Shown: piece after piece, positions 27,742 through 36,532 of the stretch
How positions within the stretch are numbered: position 1 is the first letter of the stretch
Layout of the letters: every line of letters starts with the position of its first letter
NCBI RefSeq assembly: GCF_001908275.1
Contig: NZ_CP018620.1
Coordinates: forward strand, 5,146,001-5,210,000
Direction of reading: 5' to 3'
Length of the DNA stretch: 64,000 nt
Origin: Paenibacillus xylanexedens
GTDB lineage: Bacteria > Bacillota > Bacilli > Paenibacillales > Paenibacillaceae
Program-made: the position numbers and the translations under genes
The notes under the pieces: generated by a model
The model's input: only the letters and a program-made list of their open reading frames with translations
What the model was told of the DNA's origin: nothing
The model's database searches: none

Positions 27742-27770
27742 ACTATACATCATTATGATCGGTTTGACAA
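27742..27770 (-). promoter_or_regulatory. Sigma-A promoter of the trp operon
   Basis: Minus strand TTGTCA-N17-TATAGT, 9 bp after the aroH stop, predicted start near 27735. No terminator separates aroH from it, so read-through from aroC-aroB-aroH is likely, as in the B. subtilis supraoperon. Confidence 0.75.
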
Positions 27771-27778
27771 CCCACTAT

Positions 27779-28165
27779 TTAAGAGCCAGAAGGTGTTGCC
27801 AAATCCGGACGTAATGCCTGTGCACCGTTCAGATACACATGGTTGATTTCATTCTGAGCTTTGTTTGTATTCACATGCACCATGAAACGAATGCACTGCG
27901 CCAAGGCACCTTTAACAGGAACCTCCAGTGCACACATTAGTGGTACGAGTTCCCAACCATCCAGTTGACGAATAGCTTTTGCCGGGAAAGCAGCATCCAG
28001 ATCCCCAGTTAACGTAATCCACACACTGCAGATATCTTCCGGTTGGATCTCATTGCGATCCACGATCTCCTGCAACAATACAGCCGTTTCCTTCAAAATC
28101 TGTTCTTCGTTGTTCTGCGTGACTGTTGTAGCCCCGCGAATTCCCCGTGTGACCATTGCTGTCAT
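27779..28165 (-). CDS. aroH: Chorismate mutase AroH
   Basis: Monofunctional chorismate mutase of the AroH fold, converting chorismate to prephenate. The 128-aa product has VTRGIRGATTVTQN (active-site R7 in family numbering), SVWITLTGDLDAAFPAKAIR, MCALEVPVKGALAQCIRFMVH and the HVYLNGAQALRPDL tail. Overlaps aroB by 4 bp. Ends just before the trp promoter. Confidence 0.95.
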   Translation of the reverse strand: MTAMVTRGIRGATTVTQNNEEQILKETAVLLQEIVDRNEIQPEDICSVWITLTGDLDAAFPAKAIRQLDGWELVPLMCALEVPVKGALAQCIRFMVHVNTNKAQNEINHVYLNGAQALRPDLATPSGS

Positions 28166-29256
28166 TCTCCCTTCCTGAGCATTTCAATGACGTCCCGAAC
28201 TTCCGACACAGGTACGTCCTTCACAATTCTTGCAGCCCCAATCCGATCAGGAATGATAAACACCATATGACCTTCACGGAACTTTTTGTCATGCATCATC
28301 GCTTCCATTAATGCATCCGTGTCGAGATGCGCAGGCATCGTTGTTGGAAGGCGAAGTGAACGCAGCATGCGGACCGTATCTTCATAGAGCCCTGCTGGCG
28401 CACCAAGCTTCTCACCAAGCAATGCTGATCCAGCCATACCGATCGAGATCGCTTCTCCGTGCAGGAATTCTCCATAACCGGCAATCGCTTCAATGGCATG
28501 ACCAATCGTATGTCCCAGGTTCAACAACGCACGTTCTCCATTTTCACGTTCGTCTCTGGATACAATCTCTGCCTTAATACCACAACCGCGCTCCAAGCCG
28601 TATCCCAATGCTTCCGGATTAAGCGCAAGCAACTCCTCCGCATGCTCCTCACACCAATGTGCAAAAGCCTCATCACGGATCAGCCCGTGCTTCAGCATCT
28701 CTGACAACCCTGCCGATACATCTCGTGGCGGCAAGGATTGAAGTGTGTCCACATCATAGAGCACTAGCTCGGGCTGGTGGAATGCACCAATCATATTTTT
28801 GGCCAGCGGATGATTGACAGCCACCTTGCCGCCTACACTGCTGTCATGCGCCAAAATCGTTGTAGGTACTTGAACAAACTTGATTCCACGCATATATGTA
28901 GCGGCAACAAAACCAGCCAGATCACCTACGACACCACCACCTAAGGCCAGAATCGCAGAACTCCGATCCAGTTTGCCTTCGATCGCAACGGTCATCATAT
29001 CCTGGTACACCGAAAGGGATTTCGATGTTTCACCAGAGGGTACAACCGCCGATACGACTGTATAACCAGCCGTACGCAGCGTTTGCTCCAAACCTGACAA
29101 GTATTTGGGAGCCACATTTTCATCTGTAATGATGAGTAACGGACTTTTTTTGGTTAAGCCATATTGCTCAAAATATTGAGGGGCTTGTGCCAATAGGCCG
29201 CTACCAATCAGAATCGGATATGAGCGTTCCTCCAACTGTACCGTCAGCTGACGCAT
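28162..29256 (-). CDS. aroB: 3-dehydroquinate synthase
   Basis: Second shikimate-pathway step (DAHP to 3-dehydroquinate), NAD- and metal-dependent. The 364-aa product has PSGETSKSL, GGGVVGDLAGFVAATYMRG, VPTTILAHDSSVGGKVAVNHPLAKN and NLGHTIGHAIEA metal-binding motifs. ATG 29256 begins 1 nt after the aroC stop; a longer in-frame start at 29352 would lie inside aroC. Confidence 0.96.
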   Translation of the reverse strand: MRQLTVQLEERSYPILIGSGLLAQAPQYFEQYGLTKKSPLLIITDENVAPKYLSGLEQTLRTAGYTVVSAVVPSGETSKSLSVYQDMMTVAIEGKLDRSSAILALGGGVVGDLAGFVAATYMRGIKFVQVPTTILAHDSSVGGKVAVNHPLAKNMIGAFHQPELVLYDVDTLQSLPPRDVSAGLSEMLKHGLIRDEAFAHWCEEHAEELLALNPEALGYGLERGCGIKAEIVSRDERENGERALLNLGHTIGHAIEAIAGYGEFLHGEAISIGMAGSALLGEKLGAPAGLYEDTVRMLRSLRLPTTMPAHLDTDALMEAMMHDKKFREGHMVFIIPDRIGAARIVKDVPVSEVRDVIEMLRKGE

Positions 29257-29257
29257 A

Positions 29258-30427
29258 TTAGTAATTCTCCAGTTGAGCGTTATAGCTAGCAACATTGGCA
29301 CGGATCTCTTCCATGGAATCCCCGCCGAATTTCTCCAGGAATGCTTTGGCAATTTCCCACGCTACAACATGCTCCATCACGACACTCGCTGCTGGTACAG
29401 CACAAGCGTCTGAGCGCTCAACCTGAGCCGTAAATGCTTCTTTTGTATCAATATCGACACTTTGCAGTGGCTTATACAACGTTGGGATCGGCTTCATCAC
29501 ACCACGTACAACCACTGGCATACCGTTTGTCATACCACCTTCGAATCCACCCAGACGGTTGGTTGCCCGGTGGTAGCCGCGCTCATCCGTATGCATGATT
29601 TCATCATGCACCTGTGATCCCCGAATGACTCCGGCTTCGAATCCGATACCAATCTCTACACCTTTGAATGCATTAATGGACATTACGCCTTGAGCGATTC
29701 GTGCATCCAGCTTGCGATCGTATTGAACATAACTACCAAGACCAATAGGTACACCTTCAACGATACATTCCACGATTCCTCCGATGGAATCGCCTTCTTG
29801 TTTAATCTGGTCGATGTAGGCTTCCATCTTCTTCTCTGTCTCAGCATCCGTAACACGTACAGAGGAAGCTTCTGTCACTGCGATCAATTCATCAATCGGA
29901 AGGTCCTGATACGGAGCTTCGATCTCTCCAATACGAAGTACACGTCCAGCTACCTTGATTCCGAATTCAGCCAGGAATTGACGTGCAATGGCACCACATG
30001 CCACACGTACCGTTGTCTCACGCGCACTGGAGCGCTCCAGTACGTTACGCAAGTCTTTGAGATTATACTTGAGTCCACCGTTCAAGTCAGCGTGTCCAGG
30101 ACGAGGACGATGAACGCGACGTTTCTCTTCGTCACTGCCTTCAATAGGCTCAATATTCATAATATTCTGCCAATGTTTCCAGTCATTATTTTGAACAACC
30201 AGCGCTACCGGAGCACCTGTTGTATATCCATGACGGATACCACCAACGAAATTCGCCTGATCTTTCTCGATCTGCATCCGGCGTCCACGGCCATATCCCT
30301 TTTGACGGCGGTGAAGCTGGAAATTCAGTTCTTCAAAATCAATCGTCAAATTACTTGGCAATCCTTCAATAATAGCGGTCAATTGGGGTCCGTGCGTCTC
30401 CCCTGCGGTTAAATAGCGTAAACTCAT
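29258..30427 (-). CDS. aroC: Chorismate synthase
   Basis: FMN-dependent last step of the shikimate pathway (EPSP to chorismate); called aroF in B. subtilis. The 389-aa product has [17 protein letters not shown] (family signature), [36 protein letters not shown] and [25 protein letters not shown] 30427 has AAAGGGGGA upstream. First gene of the aro block, with its own promoter and a dyad at -35. Confidence 0.96.
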   Translation of the reverse strand: MSLRYLTAGETHGPQLTAIIEGLPSNLTIDFEELNFQLHRRQKGYGRGRRMQIEKDQANFVGGIRHGYTTGAPVALVVQNNDWKHWQNIMNIEPIEGSDEEKRRVHRPRPGHADLNGGLKYNLKDLRNVLERSSARETTVRVACGAIARQFLAEFGIKVAGRVLRIGEIEAPYQDLPIDELIAVTEASSVRVTDAETEKKMEAYIDQIKQEGDSIGGIVECIVEGVPIGLGSYVQYDRKLDARIAQGVMSINAFKGVEIGIGFEAGVIRGSQVHDEIMHTDERGYHRATNRLGGFEGGMTNGMPVVVRGVMKPIPTLYKPLQSVDIDTKEAFTAQVERSDACAVPAASVVMEHVVAWEIAKAFLEKFGGDSMEEIRANVASYNAQLENY

Positions 30428-30489
30428 AATACGTTCCCCCTTTAAACTGTTAAACTTCACATTGCTAAAATCCCATAATTTCTTTGCTT

Positions 30490-30518
30490 ATTATAGTATA
30501 GCTGACCGGCTTTGACAA
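30490..30518 (-). promoter_or_regulatory. Sigma-A promoter of aroC-aroB-aroH
   Basis: Minus strand TTGTCA-N17-TATAAT, start predicted near 30483. A 9-bp inverted repeat (ACAAGAAAG at 30515-30523, CTTTCTTGT at 30530-30538) overlaps the -35. Confidence 0.75.
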
Positions 30519-30550
30519 GAAAGTCGGCTCTTTCTTGTACTTGGTTATAC

Positions 30551-30590
30551 AAATAACCGCCTGAAGCACATGTACATGTGCTTCAGACGG
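30551..30590 (-). terminator. Hairpin terminator after cheR
   Basis: Very stable stem, CTGAAGCACATGT paired with ACATGTGCTTCAG and extended by CCG/CGG, followed on the minus strand by only a short TTATTTG. Confidence 0.65.
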
Positions 30591-30607
30591 CTGAACAACC
30601 AGTATCG

Positions 30608-31402
30608 TTATTTTTTTCGATAGAAGAATGTCTCTGCTGTCTCCAGACCATATTGTCCCGGGGAGAAGATCTGCTCCGTACTGCCCACAAACAAAATACC
30701 GCCTGGACGCAAACTTGCTGCAAATTTGTGATACAACAGGTTTTTGGCTTCCTCGGTAAAATAGATCATGACATTTCGGCACACAATCAGATCGTACCCA
30801 TCGTCAAAACGGTCCACGAGCAAATTTTGTTTCATGAACTTGATCGAATTTTTGAGTTGCTCATCAATACGGTATACCAAGCCATCCTGCTTGAAGTAAC
30901 GGTTCGCCGTTTCCTTTGGCACATCCTTAAGCGAGCGTTCCATATAACGCCCTTCCTTGGCTTTGGCCAATGCACCTTCATCCAGATCACTTGCCGTAAT
31001 GGAGCTCTCCTTCAAAATGCCCATCGTGTCCAGAATCATGGCGAGTGTATAAGGTTCTTCACCTGTCGAACAGGCTGCACTCCAAACTTTAGCACGACGC
31101 TTGGACCCCAGCAGTTCAGGCAGAATCTCGTCTCGCAGCACTTCCCAACGATTGGGATTACGCCAGAATTCCGACACGTTAATCGTCATACGATCAAGGA
31201 ACTCGTAAAACAATGATTTATCTTTCTGCATAGCTTCAAAAAAGTTAGAAAATGTATGAAACCCGTTTTTGTTGCGAAGTGTGGTCAGCCTTCTTTTCAT
31301 CTGGCCTTCCTTGTATTGAGCAAGATCAATGCCTGTGCTCTCTTTGATTTTACGAATGAATCCGGTGTAATCCGGGTCTAGTAGTTGTTCTTGCTCCAGC
31401 AT
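30608..31402 (-). CDS. cheR: Chemotaxis protein methyltransferase CheR
   Basis: S-adenosylmethionine-dependent methylation of glutamates on chemoreceptors. The 264-aa product has the N-terminal helical CheR_N domain ([18 protein letters not shown]) and the methyltransferase core with [31 protein letters not shown] (SAM site), [12 protein letters not shown] and [11 protein letters not shown]. It lies between ndk and aroC, as in B. subtilis. Confidence 0.95.
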   Translation of the reverse strand: MLEQEQLLDPDYTGFIRKIKESTGIDLAQYKEGQMKRRLTTLRNKNGFHTFSNFFEAMQKDKSLFYEFLDRMTINVSEFWRNPNRWEVLRDEILPELLGSKRRAKVWSAACSTGEEPYTLAMILDTMGILKESSITASDLDEGALAKAKEGRYMERSLKDVPKETANRYFKQDGLVYRIDEQLKNSIKFMKQNLLVDRFDDGYDLIVCRNVMIYFTEEAKNLLYHKFAASLRPGGILFVGSTEQIFSPGQYGLETAETFFYRKK

Positions 31403-31427
31403 CGTGTATCACCCTTTTGGCTAATAA

Positions 31428-31871
31428 TTACAACCAGGCTGCGATGCTCTTGTCGTATACCACCAGTTCATCTGAAGCAAAGAAATTTGCTGCTTCACGG
31501 GAAGCACTTTCCGGTGAATCTGCCCCATGAATCAGATTATGTGGTGTGTGGCTGGCGAAGTCTCCGCGAATGGTACCCGGAGCCGCTTCCTTCACATTGG
31601 TTTTTCCGATGACGATGCGCGCAAGCGCCACAATATCGTCGCCTTCCCACACCATGGCAAATACAGGCCCAGATGTGATAAAACGAACCAGATCATCGAA
31701 AAATGGTTTACCCTCATGTTCAGCATAATGGCGTTTTGCCTGATCCTCAGACATCTGCACCAATTTGCCTGCCACCAACTTAAATCCTTTGTCTTCCAGA
31801 CGGCTAATAATTCGACCGATCAATCCACGCTGCACACCATCCGGCTTCACCATCAAAAATGTACGATCCAT
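31428..31871 (-). CDS. ndk: Nucleoside diphosphate kinase
   Basis: Transfers gamma-phosphate from ATP to NDPs through a phospho-histidine. The 147-aa product begins [19 protein letters not shown] and has the active histidine in [22 protein letters not shown] (NxIHGSD motif with A for S). ATG 31871 has GAGGAG upstream. Confidence 0.96.
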   Translation of the reverse strand: MDRTFLMVKPDGVQRGLIGRIISRLEDKGFKLVAGKLVQMSEDQAKRHYAEHEGKPFFDDLVRFITSGPVFAMVWEGDDIVALARIVIGKTNVKEAAPGTIRGDFASHTPHNLIHGADSPESASREAANFFASDELVVYDKSIAAWL

Positions 31872-31928
31872 CAGCTCACTCCTCACTCACGGTTCAAAGT
31901 TAATCACTATGTAAACGCAATCCCTCTG

Positions 31929-31958
31929 ATTGTAACATACATGTCCAAATCCTCCCAA
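31929..31958 (-). promoter_or_regulatory. Extended -10 promoter of ndk-cheR
   Basis: Minus strand TTGGGA-N18-TACAAT with a TG one nucleotide before the -10 (TGTTACAAT); 57 bp upstream of ndk. Confidence 0.5.
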
Positions 31959-32025
31959 TGAGGAATCTCACAGTTCTGTTCAACTTTGGGTATGAGTAAT
32001 CTGAGAGTCGAAGGTCATACATTGT

Positions 32026-33000
32026 TTAATGCGTACGTTTAACCACAAAATGAGCGATATCACGCAGGTTTTTGGTCGTCTTGATGTTAGGTAGCTGATC
32101 GAGAGCATCGAGCGCTTTCTTCATATATCGGTCAGCAAGGGCTTCAGCTTTAGCAATTCCTTGACTTTGGCGAATCATTCCAATTGCATCCGATGCACTT
32201 GCCCGTCCTTCTTCATGCTGGACACGGGAAATCTCCTTAAGCAAAGGTTCCCGCAGATCGGATTCTTCCAAGGCATAAAGTACAGGAAGAGTGATATTTC
32301 CTTGCTTCATGTCACTGCCAGGTGGCTTGCCAAGTTGTTTCTCAGTACCTACCAGATCAAGTACATCATCTTGAATCTGGAAAGCCATCCCCACATTGTA
32401 TCCGTAAGTATACAACAGGGAAGATACATGCTCAGGCGCACGTGTAGCCAATGCCCCCAACTGACAGCTAACCGCAATCAGAAGTGCTGTTTTGCGGCGA
32501 ATCCGCAGCAGATAGTTACGAACACTTTGTCCCGTATTGAAAAAGTCGCGAATTTGCTCCATCTCACCAATGGACATCTGTACCATAGCTTTGGCAAGGA
32601 TACGATGAATCGCTGGATCGGATAATCCGGCAGTCATTTCAAGTGCCTTACCGTAGATATAGTCTCCAGTGTACATGGCAATCCGGTTATCCCATTTTGA
32701 CTTCACCGTGGGTTTGCCACGGCGTGTCTCCGCATTATCAATGACATCATCATGAACGAGGGATGCCGAATGGATGAGTTCCAGCGGAACCGCAACCAGC
32801 TTCAGACGTTCAATGTCGTATGTACCAAATTTCCCACCAAGTAACACAAAAACGGGCCGCAACCGTTTTCCTCCTGCTTTGAGCAAATGAAGTGACGTTT
32901 CACTCAACAGCTTCTGTTCTCCTCGAACACTGCGATACAACTCTTTCTCAATGTAATCCATGTCCTTTTTTAACAACCCGAAAATATCCAATAGTTTCAT
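32026..33000 (-). CDS. hepT: Heptaprenyl diphosphate synthase component II
   Basis: Catalytic subunit of the prenyl chain elongase that makes the C35 side chain of menaquinone-7. The 324-aa product has the first aspartate-rich motif in LVHDDVIDNAETRRGKP (near 90) and the second in FQIQDDVLDLVG (near 215), plus GGKRLRP. Partner subunit HepS is at 35568-36431. A 14-codon reading frame with a strong ribosome site overlaps its ATG. Confidence 0.95.
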   Translation of the reverse strand: MKLLDIFGLLKKDMDYIEKELYRSVRGEQKLLSETSLHLLKAGGKRLRPVFVLLGGKFGTYDIERLKLVAVPLELIHSASLVHDDVIDNAETRRGKPTVKSKWDNRIAMYTGDYIYGKALEMTAGLSDPAIHRILAKAMVQMSIGEMEQIRDFFNTGQSVRNYLLRIRRKTALLIAVSCQLGALATRAPEHVSSLLYTYGYNVGMAFQIQDDVLDLVGTEKQLGKPPGSDMKQGNITLPVLYALEESDLREPLLKEISRVQHEEGRASASDAIGMIRQSQGIAKAEALADRYMKKALDALDQLPNIKTTKNLRDIAHFVVKRTH

Positions 33001-33041
33001 TCGTTCACCCGTATCAGCGTATTGTCAGTCCATAAATTCAT
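32997..33041 (-). CDS. Putative 14-aa upstream peptide overlapping the hepT start
   Basis: ATG at 33041 preceded by GGAGGGGAAGG, encoding MNLWTDNTLIRVNE and ending in TGA that overlaps the hepT ATG (ATGA). The hepT ATG itself has only a weak upstream GTGAACG, so coupling through this peptide is plausible. The 75-aa frame that contains it has no ribosome site at its own start. Whether it is translated is unknown. Confidence 0.4.
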   Translation of the reverse strand: MNLWTDNTLIRVNE

Positions 33042-33343
33042 GCTTACCTTCCCCTCCAGCAAGTCGGACCTGCAGGCATTACGAAAAACCCGGCTTACCG
33101 TTCTTGCTTGTGTTGTTCTATAAGGTAATCTAACGTGTTTTTCTTCACCGAATGTCATAGCCGACACCCGAAAATTAAACTCTGCGACTTGTTCTGAAAC
33201 AAAATACAGAAGTTGCCGGAGCATGGGTCAAGACTGTGGTTCATGAAGACTCACCATCAGTGCTCACCAATACCCCGGGATTCGGGGGACAAATAAACCG
33301 AGCAACACTTTGGCAAAAAACAGCCTTGTATCGAACTCAGTCG
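33001..33343. other. Intergenic region between hepT and ubiX, 343 bp
   Basis: Apart from the short peptide frame at 32997-33041, I see no convincing gene here. A C/G-rich imperfect palindrome (CCCCGGGATTCGGGGG, near 33274) is the only other feature and has no T run. Confidence 0.5.
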
Positions 33344-33964
33344 TTATCCCCGTTCATCCGGTTCTCCCCATCTTGTAAACAGTTGATGTGGGATGCGCAA
33401 GCTATCCAGCACTTTCCCCACCAAAAACAGAATCAACTCATCCATAGTCTGAGGTTTGTAATAAAAAGCAGGCATAGCCGGTATCATTCGTACACCAAGA
33501 CGAGAAAGCTTCAGCATGTTCTCCAGATGGATTGCATGAAGAGGCGTCTCACGTGGTACGAGGATCAATGTTCTTCCCTCTTTCATCATAACATCGGCTG
33601 CGCGAGACATCAGATTATCCGATGATCCCTGCGCGATGGACGAAAGAGTTCCCATCGAACATGGCATGATAATCATGCCGTCGGCCAGATAAGAACCACT
33701 TGCAATGGAGGCCCCTATATCACTCACAGGATGATAGATCAGAGAACCGGCACGGTTGCCGAATTTTTCTTCCAGCACCGCGTCCCGATTCGTCACATCC
33801 CAGTCCAATTCTTCTTTCAGTACACGCCACCCTGCATTGGATATGACCAGATGAACGTTATATTCCAAATCAAGCAGCGTTTCAATTAATCGAATGCCAT
33901 ATATGCTGCCACTCGCTCCGGTAATTCCGACAACCAGTCGTTTATTGTCCGGCTGCTTCACCAT
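33344..33964 (-). CDS. ubiX: UbiX-type flavin prenyltransferase
   Basis: Makes prenylated FMN, the cofactor of UbiD-type decarboxylases. The 206-aa product begins KRLVVGITGASGSIYGIRLIE (FMN site) and has MIIMPCSMGTLSSIAQGSSDNLMSRAADVMMKEGRTLILVPRETPLHAIHLENM, the family signature. Adjacent to (0 bp) the UbiA-like gene. Close to menG and the hep genes it suggests a role in menaquinone synthesis by the futalosine route. No ubiD is visible here. Confidence 0.92.
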   Translation of the reverse strand: MVKQPDNKRLVVGITGASGSIYGIRLIETLLDLEYNVHLVISNAGWRVLKEELDWDVTNRDAVLEEKFGNRAGSLIYHPVSDIGASIASGSYLADGMIIMPCSMGTLSSIAQGSSDNLMSRAADVMMKEGRTLILVPRETPLHAIHLENMLKLSRLGVRMIPAMPAFYYKPQTMDELILFLVGKVLDSLRIPHQLFTRWGEPDERG

Positions 33965-34831
33965 TTATTTCACCGCCAGATCAATCAGAGTGAACGTAAA
34001 TACAATTAAACTAAGCAAACTGTTCATGGTAAAAAACGCCGTTTGAACACGGCTCATATCATTAGGCGATACAATATAGTGTTGATAGAACAGAATTCCA
34101 TACGTCACCAACATGCCTGCGCCATACCACCAGCTCAGATCTGTCATCAACAATAACGCAAGAAAACCAATTGCAGTAATCACATGGAAGAACTTAGCGA
34201 TCTGCAAGGATTTAACCAGGCCAAAACGGGAAGGTATGGAGTGAAGACCCTCTCCCTGATCGAATTCCAGATCCTGACATGCATAGATAATATCAAAGCC
34301 CGCTGTCCAGAACACAATCGTAACGTACAGCACAATCGCTGTCCAATCCATCGTTCCTGTTACAGCTACCCAGCCACCAAGTGGTGCCAAACCAATCGTC
34401 ATTCCGAGAACAATGTGGCATAACCATGTGAATCGTTTGGTGTACGAATACAGTACCAACATAAACACAGCAATAGGCAACAGCTGCATCGATAATACAT
34501 TAAGATTGGATGAGGCCCAGAATAACAATATAAATGAGATAATGACAAATATAACAACTTCCCCATTTTTCAACAGTCCTGCCGGGATGGCTCTCATCGC
34601 GGTACGCGGGTTTTTGCTATCAATCGCTTGGTCAATAATTCGGTTCAAACCAAAAGCCGCACTACGTGCGCCGACCATCGCAAGCAATACCCACATGATC
34701 TGCATCCAGCTTGGGAAGGTATCATTCACTACCATGGAGCCGAGGATCGCCCCCATAAATGCAAAAGGTAAAGCAAAAAGCGTGTGTTCAATCTTGATCA
34801 TTTCTAAAAAGATGCGAATTTTCCTAAACAT
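33965..34831 (-). CDS. UbiA-like polyprenyltransferase (MqnP type)
   Basis: A 288-aa integral membrane prenyltransferase with about eight helices. The aspartate motifs are near residue 65 (NRIIDQAIDSKNPRTAMR, N/D-x3-D) and near 185 (DIIYACQDLEFDQGEGLHS, D-x3-D). Such UbiA relatives attach the prenyl chain in the futalosine menaquinone pathway (MqnP). Neighbours ubiX, menG, hepS and hepT support this. ATG 34831 (AAGGAG upstream) overlaps the menG end by 8 bp. The classical MenA is a different, distant family member. Confidence 0.86.
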   Translation of the reverse strand: MFRKIRIFLEMIKIEHTLFALPFAFMGAILGSMVVNDTFPSWMQIMWVLLAMVGARSAAFGLNRIIDQAIDSKNPRTAMRAIPAGLLKNGEVVIFVIISFILLFWASSNLNVLSMQLLPIAVFMLVLYSYTKRFTWLCHIVLGMTIGLAPLGGWVAVTGTMDWTAIVLYVTIVFWTAGFDIIYACQDLEFDQGEGLHSIPSRFGLVKSLQIAKFFHVITAIGFLALLLMTDLSWWYGAGMLVTYGILFYQHYIVSPNDMSRVQTAFFTMNSLLSLIVFTFTLIDLAVK

Positions 34832-35552
34832 GCTGATTCTCCTTGGTTCCAATATGCAGTGCCGCGATACCTCCGGTCAGAGGGTAGGCCTGCACTTGTT
34901 GTAATCCAGTTTCTGCAAAAATGTCTGCCAGTTCCTGCCTTCCCGGGAAAATGGCCAGTGAGTCCGGTAGCCATTTGTACTGCTCAAAACTTTTAGCAAA
35001 CACTTTGGCAAGATTCGGTAAAACCTTCTCAAAATAAAAATAATAAATGCCTTTGAACGGCTGCCATGTTGGCTTGGACAATTCCAGGCACACAACCATA
35101 CCACCCGGTTTGACCACACGTTTCATTTCAGACAACACTTGTCTGAGATCAGGTACATTACGCAACCCAAACCCGATCGTCACATAATCAAACGAATTGT
35201 CTTCAAAAGGAAGTGACATGGCATTTCCCTGTGTCAGGGTAATCTGCTTTTGACGTTGCACTGCATTGATCTTTGTCTGGCCAACCTCCAGCATGTTGCT
35301 ACTAAAATCAAGTCCATGCATGTGCCCCGTTTCACTTGCCTCTGCCATAGCAAGAGTCCAGTCACATGTGCCGCAACACAAATCAAGACCGGTATCGCCT
35401 TTGGACATATTCATCTTTTTCATGGTGAATTTACGCCAAGCCTTATGCCTGCGGAAACTTAGAATATCATTCATGACATCATATTTTCCGGCTATACTCT
35501 GAAAAACCGAATGGACATATTCTTCTTTCGGTTTGGTCTCTCCGCTCCCCAT
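34824..35552 (-). CDS. menG: Demethylmenaquinone methyltransferase MenG
   Basis: SAM-dependent C-methylation, the last step to menaquinone. The 242-aa product has the UbiE/MenG signatures YDVMNDILSFRRHKAWR (near 25) and NVPDLRQVLSEMKRVVKPGG, and the SAM motif LDLCCGTCDWT. It starts 15 bp after hepS. Confidence 0.95.
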   Translation of the reverse strand: MGSGETKPKEEYVHSVFQSIAGKYDVMNDILSFRRHKAWRKFTMKKMNMSKGDTGLDLCCGTCDWTLAMAEASETGHMHGLDFSSNMLEVGQTKINAVQRQKQITLTQGNAMSLPFEDNSFDYVTIGFGLRNVPDLRQVLSEMKRVVKPGGMVVCLELSKPTWQPFKGIYYFYFEKVLPNLAKVFAKSFEQYKWLPDSLAIFPGRQELADIFAETGLQQVQAYPLTGGIAALHIGTKENQHV

Positions 35553-35567
35553 TCGTCTGTCTCCCCC

Positions 35568-36431
35568 TCAATCTTCCCTTACTGCCGCATGTGAAGGCTG
35601 CAAATATGCCAAGTAAGGCTCTAGAATTGCATGTATCTCATGTAAGCCCATCCGCCCTTCCTCGTCTTGCAACAACAGTTGAATGCGGTGTGTACACTCG
35701 CGAAGCTTGTCCAGCAAAACCTCGCCAACCCTATGCTTCAGCACCATAGCGTTCCATGCACGTGCATCCGGTTCAGACTGACGCAACACACTGCGCTCAT
35801 CGTCATTACCATGCTCGTATATGTGCCAGTATGCATAGCTGTGAAGATATTGTTTTGCGTCATTCATCCGCTTCAGTTCTTCCACGATCGTTTCGCAGGA
35901 GCTGAATTCGGTCAACAGGCTGTTCCATAATGACTCTTCGTTATGTTGAATCATGCCTGTAAATGAAAGAAACAGCTGCATCCTCAGCTGTACCGTTTCA
36001 CGCAAGTATTCGTCAGCCGAAACGAGAAGCTTCTTCATCCGTTCATACAGCGTCATCTTGCGTGCGTTCACTCCGGATACAGCACCACTGAGTTTGCCAA
36101 TCATTTCAATTCTGCCCGCTTGGGCAAGCAATTGATAAAAACGGCTACTTAAATAATCCCCGGCGAGTACATTCAACTGGCGTGAACGCATCTCCTGCTC
36201 TCTCCGCTCACCGGAAATGGTATCGATTCGATCATGCGTATCCATGGCCAACTGAACGAGCGAAGTTGCAAGAGCATATAACTCTTGATGCACCTTTTCG
36301 TCTGTGCGGCCCACAAATACCTGCAACAGACGTGCCCGGCTATCCGGAAATGATGGGATTTCCGTATGTTGTCGAATCATGTCGTAATCCGTATATTTCT
36401 TTGCTAGTTGGGGTACGCGATATGAATTCAT
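35568..36431 (-). CDS. hepS: Heptaprenyl diphosphate synthase component I
   Basis: Non-catalytic regulatory subunit needed with HepT for C35 chain synthesis. The 287-aa helical protein starts MNSYRVPQLAKKYTDYDMIRQHTEIPSFPDSR, and the mid part (LNVLAGDYLSSRFYQLLAQAGRIEMIGKLSGAVS) matches HepS. ATG 36431 is preferred (CGGAGG upstream); an upstream in-frame start at 36515 lies in the promoter. Confidence 0.9.
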   Translation of the reverse strand: MNSYRVPQLAKKYTDYDMIRQHTEIPSFPDSRARLLQVFVGRTDEKVHQELYALATSLVQLAMDTHDRIDTISGERREQEMRSRQLNVLAGDYLSSRFYQLLAQAGRIEMIGKLSGAVSGVNARKMTLYERMKKLLVSADEYLRETVQLRMQLFLSFTGMIQHNEESLWNSLLTEFSSCETIVEELKRMNDAKQYLHSYAYWHIYEHGNDDERSVLRQSEPDARAWNAMVLKHRVGEVLLDKLRECTHRIQLLLQDEEGRMGLHEIHAILEPYLAYLQPSHAAVRED

Positions 36432-36486
36432 TCTCAGCCTCCGAGCCTTAACATTGTTAAACCATTTCTGCACTACAATCTTATAT

Positions 36487-36495
36487 ATTATAGCA
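36487..36495 (-). promoter_or_regulatory. Extended -10 promoter element upstream of hepS
   Basis: Minus strand TGCTATAAT (TGnTATAAT) about 55 bp before the hepS ATG. No clear -35, as expected for extended -10 promoters. Confidence 0.5.
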
Positions 36496-36532
36496 TATGT
36501 TGAACGGGCACGCACTGAATCCTGCTATTCTA

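Noticed and set aside
29690..30412. 240-aa plus-strand frame opposite aroC
   Set aside because: Antisense to aroC; no recognisable domain.
32997..33224. 75-aa minus-strand frame before hepT
   Set aside because: No ribosome site at its start and no recognisable domain; only its last 14 codons have a good start signal and are listed separately.
33270..33290. C/G-rich palindrome upstream of ubiX end as a terminator
   Set aside because: No T run on either strand and it lies after the ubiX stop on the upstream side.
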